Positions 1 to 11,662 of a stretch of DNA of 64,000 nucleotides are shown here, piece after piece. The stretch is taken from assembly GCA_026874595.1 (NCBI GenBank), contig CM049315.1, positions 15,380,164 to 15,444,163 of the forward strand, given 5' to 3'. Position 1 is the stretch's first letter, and the number at the start of each line of letters is the position of its first letter. The translations under genes and the position numbers were made by a program. The notes under the pieces were generated by a model that had not been told where the DNA came from, ran no database searches, and saw only the letters and a program-made list of their open reading frames with translations. The DNA comes from Sipunculus nudus (taxonomy: Eukaryota > Annelida > Sipuncula > Golfingiida > Sipunculidae).

Positions 1-782
1 GCACCACCTTTGGTCTTTTGGGCTCGTGGGAACTGGCTGAGAACCAAACCGGCCGCTTAATCTCACGAGAACTAACAGACGACCAACAGGAACGCGAAAC
101 ATATCCAGTGCAAGGTGAGAAAATAAATAAGACATGAAACAATTCTCAATTATATAGCTGTGAATATAAAAGAACAAAGGTGCCAACAATATCGTTAATC
201 TAAAGAGGACATGAATATTAAACATAGTTACGTCACGACTGTGATCGTTGAGGGAGACACTTATGAATATTAATATTCTGTACATCATAAAGTCTGTTTT
301 ACTCTGTAAGTTTAAATATTACTCTAAACAACGACTCTCGTCCTCGGTCCTAATGGTAAAGAGTCCTTAAAAGAAAGCAGTTCATGAATCCGATCACTTA
401 TATAAAATTTAATGTTTTATTTCTTGAGTGTAATCAGATCCCTCCACAAAAAAAAAAATCATCAAATGTTTGAATAACCGTTTAAGGGCCAATATACCTA
501 CAGGCAAAACCCATCATTCAAGTAAGCAACCAAAAGCGATAAATAAATAATATCATTCAAAATAATGGCGGAAGTATAATGATGGACATGCTTTTAATGC
601 AGGAGTCCTCTTCTGTATAATCTGGATTGATTTATCTTCAAGGGGGAGAGGGGTGTCTCGCAGGCCTTGGAACGCAATCAAACTAAAGAAAAATGTCAAT
701 ATTGAAATATCACATTTTCCCAACAGGAGATTGATTTCATTGACCATCTAACCTAGTTAAAAAGTGGTTTGGGGGAATAAAT
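1..782. other. intergenic, no feature recognised
   Basis: AT-rich DNA. I see no open frame with recognisable protein sequence, no RNA gene and no clear repeat. The only moderately long frame, on the minus strand at 553-747, has no domain features and no supporting splice sites. Confidence 0.5.
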
Positions 783-1748
783 CTAACTTTAAAGGTTATT
801 GTTCCCGCAGTGACCGAGCCGATATGAGAATAAATACTTTTTGAGTGATTTTGCGAGCATGTTTAATTGCGTGGAGGTTACTTCCTTCGGCAAAGATCGG
901 AATGCCTGCGTCGTCACAGGCTCGGTATTCACAACACAGGCTGGTTATCCGTAACCACAAGCGCAGGATTAAGGTCTGTTGTGCATATGAATAAAACCCG
1001 GCAGTCAGTGACGGATTTAAGCATGATGGACCTGACGTGTGGCCCTGTCACTGACCCACTTGCAACAAGTGACTCTCGATCCCTTGGCACTTATTTCTTA
1101 TGTCAGCATGCAATAATTTCAGAAGCGGATCCGGAGTGGGGGACAGACCAATGTTTCAGATCAAGGTTTGCGACCTGGACCCCCCTCCTTCTCTTTATCA
1201 GACCTTGGGACCCTTTTTTAGGTTTTGAACCATTTAGAAAAGGTTGCGGCGGCTGAAATAAAAGGTGAGGGAGGTCCGGATCCACTTCTGCTACTAATGT
1301 GATATGCATATTCCTATTTCATTCTTTAGGAACGGCTTCACTGCCTTAAAACATACATTTAAATCTTCTTTCATATCTTCCTTACATCATTCTAGCCTTT
1401 ATACGTCTAACAATAATAATACATGTAACCAGTCAATGATCTGCGAAAATCTGAATGCTCCCGCGTCCCATTAAGGTTCGCAAATGTAAACATCAATACT
1501 GTCCAGGTCTTCAAGACAAGCATATACCGATGTATGAATTTCTTGCCACAAGCACAGCGCCACAAAATAACTGTAAAGATATGTGTACATATTTTATTGA
1601 AACAGTATTCCACTGGGGATCTATACTTTATTTTAAATATTAGAATAGAAAATCTGAGCCAATTAACATTCCTCCGCTCATTTAATACATCCCCCCCCCC
1701 CAATCCAACCCGGATAAAAAGCCCGGTTACAGGGTTTATCAGCTAGTA
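783..1748 (+). repeat. interspersed repeat family A, copy 1
   Basis: This stretch matches 61637-62899 on the same strand and 6551-7587 on the opposite strand. Shared landmarks are an opening 'aaaggttattgttcccgc', 'ccttcggcaaaga(t/c)cgga' about 100 bases in, 'gtcagtgacggattta', 'tttatacgtctaac' in the middle, 'tttcttgccac' later, and an end near 'gggtttatcagctagt'. No open frame persists across the copies, so it looks like a non-autonomous element of about 1 kb. Class unknown: I see no terminal inverted repeat or poly-A tail. A smaller element lies inside it at 1121-1289. Confidence 0.75.
1121..1289. mobile_element. 169-bp MITE-like insert with 15-bp TIRs
   Basis: The left end AGAAGCGGATCCGGA and the reverse complement of the right end, AGAAGTGGATCCGGA, differ at one base. 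The two other copies of the surrounding repeat lack this segment, which supports a secondary insertion. The inside is GC-rich at both ends with a T-rich middle and has no coding capacity. Superfamily not assigned. Confidence 0.6.
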
Positions 1749-2089
1749 GTTTTATATGTCCATACCTTACTTATTGAATTGAAGTTTGGGTATCTGCTTA
1801 ATACACAATCTTGTTATGTTATATGGTATGATATCTCTAATAAATAAATTATTTTCAGTAAATACTAATATTTGTAATAACAGACAATGTGAAAATGTAT
1901 ATGTACCAATCAGCAAAAGTGCAGTAATGTTTAGAACTATACCTCTTTAAGTTCGAGCCTCAATTGCATAAAATATATATTTGTTGGTAACATATCAGAA
2001 CGTTTTGAAACATGTTTCTATTTGTTTTCTGCCATGGTTAATAAAGTTCAAGTTCAACTAGAATACGGGTAGTCGACAAGCGACTACGT

Positions 2090-2932
2090 GTATCCGCCTT
2101 AATCAGAGTGGAACAGGTGAAGTGAGGCATGGATTGAGTGGCAAGGGGAAATAGAGTGAAGTGTTGCATATAAGCATGGATGTCTGCAGCCAAATTGTGT
2201 ATGTAGGTTGCGCTACCTACAACAAAATCCAGAAAGCTGTCCAAGTTGTATACTTATGCAAAATTTAAGGCAGATAAGTCAAACCACTACATGTATATGA
2301 GTGATTTTAGCCCGTGGCAGACAAACAGATGGACGCTGTGCAAAAATGGTAGCAGGTGGCGCCACCAGTTTTGCGTATGATAAAGTGCTATGTGAGAACA
2401 ATACACATGCAAAATTTTGGCCCAATCGGTCAAACAGTTCCCGAGATATGAGCTTGGATGTCTGCAACGTAAACGTGAATGTACGTGGCGCCACCTGTCA
2501 TAAAATCAAGAGAGCTGTCGGGGATGTATAAACCTGCAAAATTTTAGGCAGATATGTCAAACCACTGCCGAGATATGAGCGATTTTAACCCAAGGCAGAC
2601 GAACAGATGGACACTGTGCAAACATGGTTGCAGGTGGCGCCACCATTTTTTGTGTATGTTATAAAGCTCTCCAAGGGCTACATTTGTGCAAAAAAAAATT
2701 TCCTGATCGGTCAAACGGTTCCCGAGATATGTGGGTTTATGTGTGGAAACAGACGCACAAACGGACACGCAGAGGAAAGGTCAGAGGTCAAAACAAAATC
2801 GGGGCGCAGCAGTTCACATGTGACCTGAACATAATTCCCCCCAGCGGTTACGGAGGAGTTCTCCGGACACTTACGCGGCGGCGGCGGTGGGCTGAAAACA
2901 TAGTATCCGCAAAACTCTGTTTTGGCGGATAC
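2090..2932. mobile_element. TIR-flanked element with inner tandem repeat and GGTGGCGCCACC palindrome
   Basis: The left end GTATCCGCCTTAATCAGAGT is mirrored at the right end (2914-2932), where the reverse complement begins GTATCCGCCAAAACAGAGT. Hairpins sit at both ends: GTAGTCG/CGACTAC just outside the left end, and GTATCCGC/GCGGATAC at 2903-2932. The interior is a tandem repeat with a period near 280 bp. Each unit holds a 'gatatgagc' block, a palindromic GGTGGCGCCACC block (2356, 2635; degenerate at 2211 and 2488) and a 'gcaaaattttggc' block. No transposase frame is present, so it would be non-autonomous. A GGTGGCGCCACC block also occurs at 5580. Confidence 0.55.
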
Positions 2933-3093
2933 AATTACCATGTAACCTATAATTAATCAACCATTTCTCTCTCAATACCTTCACTTCGGAGTACACGGCG
3001 GTAAATGAGTTCAGGGGTAGCTATAAATAAACCTGTTGTTGAATGAAAAAGAAGGAAAACTCATGTGCACGTCATCTCCCAATGGTTCAGGAT

Positions 3094-3332
3094 TTATTGT
3101 AAAATCAATATAATTACAGGTACGCATCCTGCAAGTAGGACCTGGGTATGTATACCATCTGTCGGGCTGCTTATCACGTGCTGCTCCTTGGCGTCGATCG
3201 CCCTGGCAATGCACTCTTTATGGTCTGTGTTACAACTATATTCTCCGCAGCTACAGTTTACGGATATAACCGAAGGGCGCTGTGTGCACCTCACGTCAGA
3301 CAAATTACATAGCCAGGTCCGGGCCCGAGACA
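3094..3332 (-). CDS. candidate terminal exon, Cys-rich peptide (weak)
   Basis: On the minus strand a good acceptor (pyrimidine-rich tract ending 'ctgcccag') opens a frame of about 78 residues ending at 3094. It holds six cysteines spaced C-x6-C-x9-C-x-C-x4-C-x6-C, then a polar stretch and a hydrophobic end 'LLAGCVPVIILILQ'. AATAAA overlaps the stop codon on that strand. I do not recognise the fold and no upstream exon is evident. The plus strand is open here too, so this may be chance in a GC-richer patch. Confidence 0.2.
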
Positions 3333-3484
3333 CTGGGCAGGGGGACAACAGGAAACTCTTGTTCTTCAGATAGACCACGATCTTTTTATTATTTCTCATT
3401 TCCTTTTTGTGGTGTTTCATATTTCAATATACTTTTGTATCACTTATCTTTTATGACTGTATAATTCCATATTAATATAGATTA

Positions 3485-3513
<29 letters not shown>
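3485..3513. repeat. (GATA)n microsatellite
   Basis: About seven uninterrupted copies of GATA. Confidence 0.95.
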
Positions 3514-3515
<2 letters not shown>

Positions 3516-3632
3516 GTTGATTTCAGGCCACAACCCATATAAATATTACTTTTATAAGAAGAAGCGATGTCCAAATACACACAGAGCATTCATATAGCCA
3601 TAAATTGTATCATACAATCTGCGTTGATACAC

Positions 3633-3776
3633 ACATATATATATATATATATGTATGTATATGTATATATGATTCATTTAATCTTTACCATACGTATACA
3701 GCATTATACAACTCATGTAAATATAAACAGAACATATACATGTACAAAAATATTATACCTTGATATATATATAATA

Positions 3777-3812
<36 letters not shown>

Positions 3813-3815
3813 TAT
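3633..3815. repeat. TA-rich and (ATGT)n low-complexity tract
   Basis: Alternating TA at 3635-3670, further TA near 3765-3785, then about eight copies of ATGT at 3784-3813. The frame open here only reads the repeat. Confidence 0.9.
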
Positions 3816-4390
3816 TGGTTTCCAGCTTGGATTTTAAGTGCTGCCTAACCGAAACTTTGACACAATCAATCGACCACCCATCCTACCAGGCGGGTATAAC
3901 AACAACAAAAGCCTTTATACGCAAATCACAAGAAATCTTTGACATACAAAAAGTACGAAAAACAGTACTATCTAAATGCTTTTGGAAACATATACGACAG
4001 GGCAGTCCTCATAGTTGTATTAAATGGTTAACCGTCTGTGATCCCCTTATGTCAACAACTACTAACCTTGTGTGACAAAATTCAGGTCCTACGTACAAAA
4101 CAAATTAAGCGAATACCTCAACATGTGCAGGTATTGCACGCTCACAAACACCCAGCCGTAAATAACATTAATGAGAATCGATGGTCAGGCTGATTTACAT
4201 CGCTGCATATAACAAGGTGTGTGTATATAGCAGGGTGTATAGGTATATATGTAGAGGCCAGGTCAGGCTGGGACCACGTTCTCCAACGTAACCAAGCGGT
4301 CACGTGTTGTACTGTCTTGCTTCAGTAACAAAGGTTCCCCTGGTCAGTTGCATGGCTTATATATATTGAAATGGTATATTTATATGGTAC

Positions 4391-4546
4391 AGTCAATGTG
4401 CAAAGTCAGTCAATTTGTAAATTGCCTTAAATTTTCAGTCAATTTACATATTGCCTGATTCACTCGGACAATTTATAAAATGACTGAAAATTTCAGGCAT
4501 TTGACAAATTGACTGAAAATCAGTCAGTTTATTTGACACATTGACT
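4391..4546. mobile_element. fold-back MITE-like element, copy 1
   Basis: The two halves are inverted copies. The left begins AGTCAATGTGCAAA, and the right end read in reverse complement begins AGTCAATGTGTCAAA. Both arms continue with 'cagtcaatttgt(a/c)aa' and 'ttttcagtcaattta'. No clear target-site duplication. A diverged relative lies at 7765-7905. Confidence 0.6.
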
Positions 4547-5149
4547 GAATCGATATGAAATAGTCTTTTGGTTCACTTTTCTCATTATGTATTATGAAAC
4601 ATGCATTACCATACAGTATAACCGGTTACGTTTGAGTAAATTTATGGCTATTTCTTCTTTCTATGCTATCTAGGAAGAACATACTGATAAGGTAATGAGA
4701 CTTAAATAAACATACTGGTTAGGGGTAATCAGAACCATACAGCTGAAATATACATAGTATTATAACATAATGAAATATGCATAGTATTTTACAACTCATA
4801 TGACCGCATATTTTCTCGTGTTTGAACAGGAATCACGTCTAATGGAAGCTTTTGATTAAATTAAACATTGAAATGCACAATAATATGTGAAATTTATGAT
4901 GTCGAACGGTGAACGATAACAACAGTTACATGATTAAAATATGCTTAGGTCAATTACAAAGGGTAGGGTTTAATCACAATTTCCGACTGTGGTTGTTACT
5001 TTTAATGACTTTGCCATCAACATTCTCTGAATGGAGCCAAACTGTGGCGGCTGGTATAGTGCTGAATAGTCAACTTTTAACTAGAAATTTCTTGGCATCG
5101 AAGATGCGATAGTATCCCCAGTATCCTCAAAAATAGGCACCCCCATCAT

Positions 5150-5760
5150 CAGACGCATAAACTGACACTTGACAAACTACCTGGGTTTCTTCAGGTGTGA
5201 CCTTCAAAACCAAGGTCAAGGTCACTAGTCATAAAAGAAATCAGAGATATCGGTAGAAATTTATTCTGTGTGTCAAATTTTTAGGAAACAGAAGCAATAC
5301 TTCAAATGTTATGGGGTCACCAAAAATCTTATATATTCGCAGATTTGACCTTGAATACCAAGCTCAAGGTCACTAGTCTTCGAACATGTCTGAAATCTTG
5401 GTGGAAAAAAAAATGTGGATCAAATTTAAAGGAAAGAAAAACTGTATATATGTATATGCATAATATGAAAGAAATCTGTCTATTATTATTATTTTTTTTT
5501 TTTTTACTTCTAATGCTCACAGTACTGTCAAGTAGCAATGATAAGGGGAATTAAAGGGGGGACATAAAAAGGATAATAGGTGGCGCCACCAGTTTCTGTT
5601 ACATGACAAAGCTTACTAAGATCTTCGATCAACTTGATTATTGGATCAATTCCGGCAAGATTTCTTGAGATATTTAAGAATTTGTGCGATTTTCAAGGTC
5701 GCTCTCCTAGTAAAGGTCATGACCTTTTCTTAAATAAACTTCGGCCTCTCACCCATATCT
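5150..5760. repeat. interspersed repeat rich in 'ggtcaaggtcac' blocks
   Basis: Two similar segments (about 5190-5300 and 5310-5440) share 'aaggtcaaggtcactagtc' style blocks. A third segment from 5575 carries GGTGGCGCCACC, 'gatatttaag' and 'ttcaaggtcgc'. These phrases also mark the element at 2090-2932, so this is probably an eroded relative. No coding capacity. Boundaries are approximate. Confidence 0.45.
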
Positions 5761-6278
5761 ATGCACATGTCAAGATTAGTAAAGATCCGTGGAATATTTT
5801 TTTTAGTTATCGCGCAGACAAGATTTATGTGCGGCGGCCGAGGCTGGACTGTCATAAAACCAAAGTATTCCCAAACTCAGGGGATACAATGAGACAGTAC
5901 ATAAGCACAAATTTAGTTTGGCGATATCTCCATCCTTTCAAAACATACTAGACATACCGTATTAACTCCCCCAACCCTAAATTGTCAAATAAAGGAATGT
6001 GATTTTACCATATAAATAGGTTATAATATCAGTCCGAAAAACATGAGTTTTTTTAACAAAAATGTATGACAGTTTACTCAAATATTAACAAATTATGATC
6101 TATCAGATATAAATAAAGTTTAGACGACAACTGATAATACGGCATTAGTCACTTCTTACAATGACATTGTAGAACCCAAGTATTGACGCAAAAATGAAAT
6201 AATTCATGCATATTTCGGGAATTCAAACCAGACTAAAAGTTTTATTGTGATATAATCAACGGGGTATCAAAGGGTGGG

Positions 6279-6308
6279 TGTGTGTGTTGGGGGTGGGGGG
6301 GGGGGGGG
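6279..6308. repeat. G-rich tract
   Basis: Purine tract ending in an uninterrupted run of about 15 G. Confidence 0.85.
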
Positions 6309-6550
6309 TTTTCCCAGGGAACATATGCTGATTAAATTATGTTTGGGTCAAACACGTTTATATGTTGTTTTGTTTCTGGAGCGAGAATATTCCTTGTTAT
6401 TTATACCAAAATTACACTCCCGATGTGCAAAAGTAAATTGCGCGCCCCTGTGACAGAATAATATTAACATATTTTAAATAATTTTAAATAATAATGTATT
6501 TCTGCAAGAAAAATAATTAAGCCAGACGGATGCTTTTGATTATATAAAAC

Positions 6551-7587
6551 ACTAGCTGTTGAAGATTATATATAAAACACGGTATACCAGGCTTTTTACC
6601 GGGGTCGGGGAGTTGAATTCATTAAGAAGAGGAATAATGGATCTTTTTTTATTCTAAAAGTTAAACGAAAAAATAGATTTCCAGTGGGATACTGTCTCGA
6701 TTAGATATGTACAAATATTTTTTTTTTATTTATTTTGCGGCGCTGCGCTCGTGGCAAGAAATTCATATACCGGTATCTTTACATTGAAGACTACGCTCCA
6801 TAAGCCAGCGGTTACGCTATATATATGCACAACTGTCACCGGGAGATCACAAGCTGTGTATAGAGCGTACTTTAAGACCTGGTGAGTAATGTTTATACAT
6901 TTATTTGCGAACCGGAATGGGGCACGGGGAAATTCAGATATTTGATGATCTTTGACTGGTTACGATTGTTGGACGTATAACGAATAGGTTGATGTGAGGA
7001 AGACATGAAAGATGAATTAAATGTACATTTTAAGGCAAGGAAACTATTCCTGAAGAAAGATGCGGAAACATGCATACTTCGTTAGTAGCAGCAGCTTACC
7101 CAAGTGAAATCGCACCCGTTGTTTAATCGTATCAGACCAATTTTGAGGCCTGGAAACCCCGCCTCCACCTATCCCTACCCCTTTTCTGGAAATGTGGACC
7201 TTGTATTACGTTTTATCATTAATCCCCTTTGGTTGAACCCCCTTTTCATAAAGCGAGAGTCATGTGTTTTTCACATTTACTGACCAAGAACGTGGGTCAG
7301 AGCGTGACCTGGTTAAATCCCTCACTGCAAGAATGAAGGGTTATTCACCTGCACAATAGTCCCTTCACAACAATCCTGTTCTGGAGGGAAATAATAGGCA
7401 ATCCGGTCTTTGCCGAAGTCAGTTCGGCTGTTTTCGGTGGTATACTCTCCGCTCAGGTCCGAAAACACGCAAAAATCACTCAAAATGATGTGTACATTAA
7501 GAATTATTTATTCTCATATCAGCCATGTCACTGCGGGGACAATAACCTTTAAAATGAGGTATGACACAGTGTCATACGCAACGCGGT
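6551..7587 (-). repeat. interspersed repeat family A, copy 2 (inverted)
   Basis: Read on the minus strand it begins 'gcgtatgacactgtg', continues 'aaaggttattgtccccgc' and 'cttcggcaaagaccgga', and ends 'agctagt'. These landmarks are in the same order as at 783-1748 and 61637-62899. This copy is about 1.04 kb and lacks the insert seen in copy 1. The first 15 bases are shared with copy 3, which helps place that end. Confidence 0.75.
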
Positions 7588-7764
7588 TGCAGATAACATT
7601 GCGAACAAACGTGATACTTATTCCTTTTATTAGATTGAATTGAACTGTGCAATAATATAATGTAAAATACATTAACAGTTTGTAAGAGTAAGGTATATCA
7701 AGTAAAAGAAATTCAGTTTAAATCTGTGTTGTTTCATAACAAATATTAATAGTATTTTATAATT

Positions 7765-7905
7765 TACATTTCAGTCAAATAAACGGATTGATTTTTCTGT
7801 CAATTTGTTAATGCCTACAAATGTCACAAATGGCCTGAGTGAATCAGACAATTTGTAAATTGCCTGAAAATTTCAGGTAAAATTCAAATTGAAAAATATG
7901 ATCCA
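7765..7905. mobile_element. fold-back MITE-like element, diverged copy 2
   Basis: Shares 'tttcagtcaa', 'ctgtcaatttgtt', 'gtgaatcagacaatttg' and 'gcctgaaaatttcagg' with 4391-4546 in the same order. Ends are eroded. Confidence 0.45.
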
Positions 7906-8298
7906 GGTAACATAAAATTTCACAAATACGAGCACCCCTATATAGCTATAGGCCTATAAATTACAACCAATTTGGTCCGTCCCGGAGGTGATCGTAAATG
8001 TGGGGATCCCTGATTACATGTCATTGTGTCCCAGATTGCATGCAAAATCTTAAAAATGTTTCTTGGGTGCCTCCCTGTGCCTCAACAAAAACACATAAAA
8101 AACCCATTTGTAGGCTATAACATACAAACTTGAACTAACCAAAACATGATGTATATATATATACACCCTGTATTTCCTGCATGATTCGTACCGCAATACA
8201 CAACCATAGGCCTATACCACAATATATAGGACTACCATAATTAATCAGACGGGCAATTAAATGATTAATCATGTTGTTCATTAAATGAATGTTTACAA

Positions 8299-8301
<3 letters not shown>

Positions 8302-8351
<50 letters not shown>
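8302..8351. repeat. (TA)n microsatellite
   Basis: About 25 uninterrupted TA repeats. Confidence 0.97.
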
Positions 8352-8352
<1 letters not shown>

Positions 8353-8400
8353 TATATAGTAATAGGCCTATATGTACAGACTTTTGAATGCACTAATAAT

Positions 8401-8740
8401 ACAGTTAACAAATCAAGCATAATCATAGCTGCCGGCTCAGGACAATAAGATTAATCAACCACTCGTTCACGGTCCAATGTTTTATCATATCGTAAAGGCC
8501 TTAGATCCAATACGCGCAAGCGGTATAAAAGTTGCATCGGCCGGGAATCGAACCCGGGCCGCCCGCGTGGCAGGCGAGCATTCTACCACTGAACCACCGA
8601 TGCTTCTATTAAAACGTGGCGGACCGACGATAAAATCTCATGTTTGTTTATCCACGCAACATCATAGGCATGTCTCACACATGGCTCGTTGATCTTGAAA
8701 GGTCACATGCACTGCAGCATTAATTTATGACCACGGGGCA
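8401..8740 (-). repeat. duplicated tRNA-Gly unit 1
   Basis: The tRNA gene and its flanks match 9283-9640. Shared flank phrases are 'ggacaata', 'atccactcgtt', 'atccaata', 'ctcacacatggctcgttgatcttgaaa' (one mismatch) and 'aggtcacatgcactgc'. The flanks carry many differences while the tRNA bodies are identical, so the duplication is old. Confidence 0.7.
8533..8603 (-). tRNA. tRNA-Gly (anticodon GCC)
   Basis: Read on the minus strand this is a complete 71-base cloverleaf. The acceptor arm GCATCGG pairs with CCGATGC and is followed by discriminator A. The A box is TGGTTCAGTGG and the B box GGTTCGATTCC. The anticodon stem CTCGC/GCGGG closes a seven-base loop with GCC at 8569-8571. A run of four T lies just downstream and would stop RNA polymerase III. 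It decodes GGC and GGU codons. Identical in sequence to the copies at 9435 and 12072. Confidence 0.97.
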
Positions 8741-8894
8741 TCACACACCGGTATGGAGACGTTCATAGGCGCGGAAAGCACAGCCCCCCCCTATATTGTC
8801 AGTCATAAATTGTAATTATGCAAAATTTACTGAAATAGTTACATTTGCTTTGAACATTTTGTTTGGCCAAATAGCCTCAAATTTATAAGGACAT

Positions 8895-9125
8895 GTGCCC
8901 GTTTACAAAATGTTTTTTTTTTTTTTAATTTTCCACACCATGGGAGGGGGTGGCCCCATCCCGCCCCCTGCTAAACTTGTCTTTTACCAAGGGTTTATCC
9001 TAAGCTGGGCTCTCTTATTTTCCTGTAGAGGTTATTTTTTACCGCATATATATAACCCCCCCCCCGCCCCCCCCCCCCCCCGGTATCTTCCAACCCTTCA
9101 CCCCTCCCCTCCCACACACACATGA
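8895..9125. other. low-complexity stretch between the tRNA copies
   Basis: T-tract at 8912-8925 and an interrupted C-run near 9056-9080, among C/T-rich DNA. Frames on both strands here read only proline- or glycine-rich low complexity. Confidence 0.7.
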
Positions 9126-9282
9126 AAATGATGTTCCCACTCCTATGACATAAAATGTATAGGCGGAGAAGTTGGTATATAACCATGTATCTGTGGAATA
9201 GGTTTCAACGTTACATTAATCTTTTCACCCATTCCACCAAAAGTTAATAGGCCTAAATTCACCATCACATCTTGATAGAGAA

Positions 9283-9640
9283 ACAGTTAATCAACCAATA
9301 TTAATCATATGTACCGACTCCGGACAATACTCTTAGGATTTATCATCCACTCGTTGGTGTAATGTTATATTATTGTTATATGATATCGAAAAAGCCTTTG
9401 ATCCAATATATGCGCCGATGGTTATAAAAAAAGTTGCATCGGCCGGGAATCGAACCCGGGCCGCCCGCGTGGCAGGCGAGCATTCTACCACTGAACCACC
9501 GATGCATCTGTCTATCCTGTGCGGACATATGATAAAATGTCTTATACATAAATATCATTTTTGTTCATCCACACCATGTCTCGCACATGGCTCGTTGATC
9601 TTGAAACCTCAAAGGTCACATGCACTGCGGCATTATGGCT
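9283..9640 (-). repeat. duplicated tRNA-Gly unit 2
   Basis: Counterpart of 8401-8740; same order of flank phrases on both sides of the tRNA gene. The units are about 900 bp apart. Confidence 0.7.
9435..9505 (-). tRNA. tRNA-Gly (anticodon GCC)
   Basis: 71 bases, identical to the copy at 8533-8603, with intact A and B boxes, GCC anticodon, discriminator A and a downstream run of T on the minus strand ('ttttttt'). Should be transcribable by RNA polymerase III. Confidence 0.97.
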
Positions 9641-9659
9641 ATGTGGCAACGAATTTTAT

Positions 9660-11080
9660 GTAGACATTAAATATACTAGTAGGCAGAGAAAGGGTGTAAT
9701 CCGTAGATCTTTGGATTTCTGTCCAATGTATACTATTTTTTTTTCAAAGCCTACCACTAAAATATATGAAAAATACCGTGACGGAAATTGCATGATCAGT
9801 GGTAACCAATGCTATTCGCGTTGTCCGATAGTGTCCACACAAACCAGTGTGTCTTTGTAAAAAAAAATGGACACGATAGACATTCAGTTCATACTAGAAG
9901 ATAAAAATAATCACTTCCATGCATATATGTATCCTTGTATAGTCCAGGTGCCTGACCTGGTTTACTGTATTCTTGTCATTGTTGTAGCCTATATTTCATT
10001 CCGAGCGTTACTTCATTACTTTCATATCATGTCAAATCTACCGGACACTATTGCATCTTTTATAACTGAGGTGCTTGAGATCGATATTCAAGAACCCTCG
10101 ATAGAACCCATTTCACATTTTTGAAGGTATGTTCTTATATATTTATGCCCGTATTTACATAATATATAGTATGCGAACGCAGCGATATATACTATATATA
10201 TATAAACCCTGATGGGGCATATGCCAGACTTGTTATAGGCCTAAGTGGTGTTTTATCAGAGTAGTTCTACCAAATGAGCAAAATTAAGGAGTTTGTTTAC
10301 GATTATGTGTTCATAAAGTATTCACCAACATGATATCGTGTTACTTTTAAACGTACAAGTGAGGCCGGACGAAATAAATTGATATATATATGCATGCTGA
10401 CACTGCACGTACATGTCTTAATTATAGGCCTATTGAAGCAGTTTTGACCACAGACACATAAAACAAAGTATATTTAACCTCTACATAAAAGTTAAAGTTG
10501 ATGAATTTTCTAACTTGAGCTGGAAAAAGTAGAATAGATCACAGAAGATAAGACAACATTAGTTCTGCCACTGCAGCTTTAAATATACATGCACTATCAA
10601 ACCAAAAAAAAAAAAATCATTTAACTTATTACTAGACCTATCACCGTCGGTATATCTGTAATGTTTTATTTACTTTCGTAATTAAACAATAATCTGTAGA
10701 TATTAATTCAGTTAAAAAAATACCATAATAGGGCCTAATACTCAGAAGTCAAGCCTTGTGAGCAAAGACTAAAGCTTTTTAATGAGATATTTCCTTCGTG
10801 TGATCCTCGACCTCGTTTATTCCTAGGCAAAAAGGAGATATAATTAGTAAATATATTATAAGAAGGTCTAAATATATATAAAAGGGCCTAATCTGAAAGG
10901 ATCATCTGTGGTATAGGCCTACTTTAACTTTTAAAGACAATGAAGGATGACGACCCGATGCAATGAAAACGGCGATGTAATTCAATGATGTCCAGTCCAA
11001 TATTAGTAAAACATTTGACCAATTAAATATTAGTAAATTATTTGACCGGGTTAACACCGCTCCTGACAGCAGATAATAAA
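9660..11080. other. intergenic, no feature recognised
   Basis: AT-rich DNA with scattered 'ataggcctat' motifs. A plus-strand frame of 85 codons at 9867-10124 contains one hydrophobic segment, but has no recognisable family and no splice or promoter support. Confidence 0.5.
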
Positions 11081-11085
11081 AAGTA

Positions 11086-11126
11086 ACATCGGCCGGGTTA
11101 CAAAAGTTACACTGAACCACCGATCC
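11086..11126 (-). pseudogene. decayed tRNA-Gly copy
   Basis: Both acceptor-arm ends are recognisable: 'catcggccggg' on one side and 'actgaaccaccgatcc' on the other. The centre, about 30 bases with the anticodon arm and most of the T arm, is replaced by unrelated sequence, so no cloverleaf can form. The neighbouring 'ataataaaaagt' and 'ttctgcctactgcgga' resemble the flanks of the intact copies, so it is a broken member of the same duplicated unit. Confidence 0.75.
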
Positions 11127-11597
11127 TTCTGCCTACTGCGGATGGGTCACATTTAAGCATTATAGACAATGTGGCTTTATAGGCGTTGCTGCATCACCTG
11201 GTCTGAACACAGTTTTCGGTCTGATGGACAGGTCCATCCATGCATCAGTTCACCGAAAGGTCCATATTACACATTCAGAGTGTCTGAATAGACCTTAGAC
11301 GATGTTTGTTTTAAACAGAATTTTATTTATTATTTTATGAGGTACATGTTTTGGATAATTTATACTCGGAAAAAAAAATGATTGATTACCATAATGTTTA
11401 TATGGAAAATGCTTGAACTAGGCCTATACATGAATGCAATGATACGAAAGCTGGCATATATATAGCCAACAATTATAGCCAGTGTTATGTATAACTGTGG
11501 TTTGTAGAATATATATACGTATACATATTCAGGTGACCGGTGACAGGTGACTTCTCTTCTCGTGCAGTTATTTTCTATTAAAATTTATTGTACCTAC

Positions 11598-11605
<8 letters not shown>

Positions 11606-11660
<55 letters not shown>
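11606..11660. repeat. (TA)n microsatellite
   Basis: About 27 TA repeats. Confidence 0.97.

Positions 11661-11662
<2 letters not shown>

Noticed and set aside
2903-2932. Helitron-type 3' hairpin
   Set aside because: The hairpin is real but is not followed by a CTRR end at the usual distance, and the matching inverted left end points to a TIR element.
9867-10124. 85-codon plus-strand frame with a hydrophobic segment
   Set aside because: No family resemblance, no splice signals or promoter, and the composition matches the surrounding AT-rich DNA.
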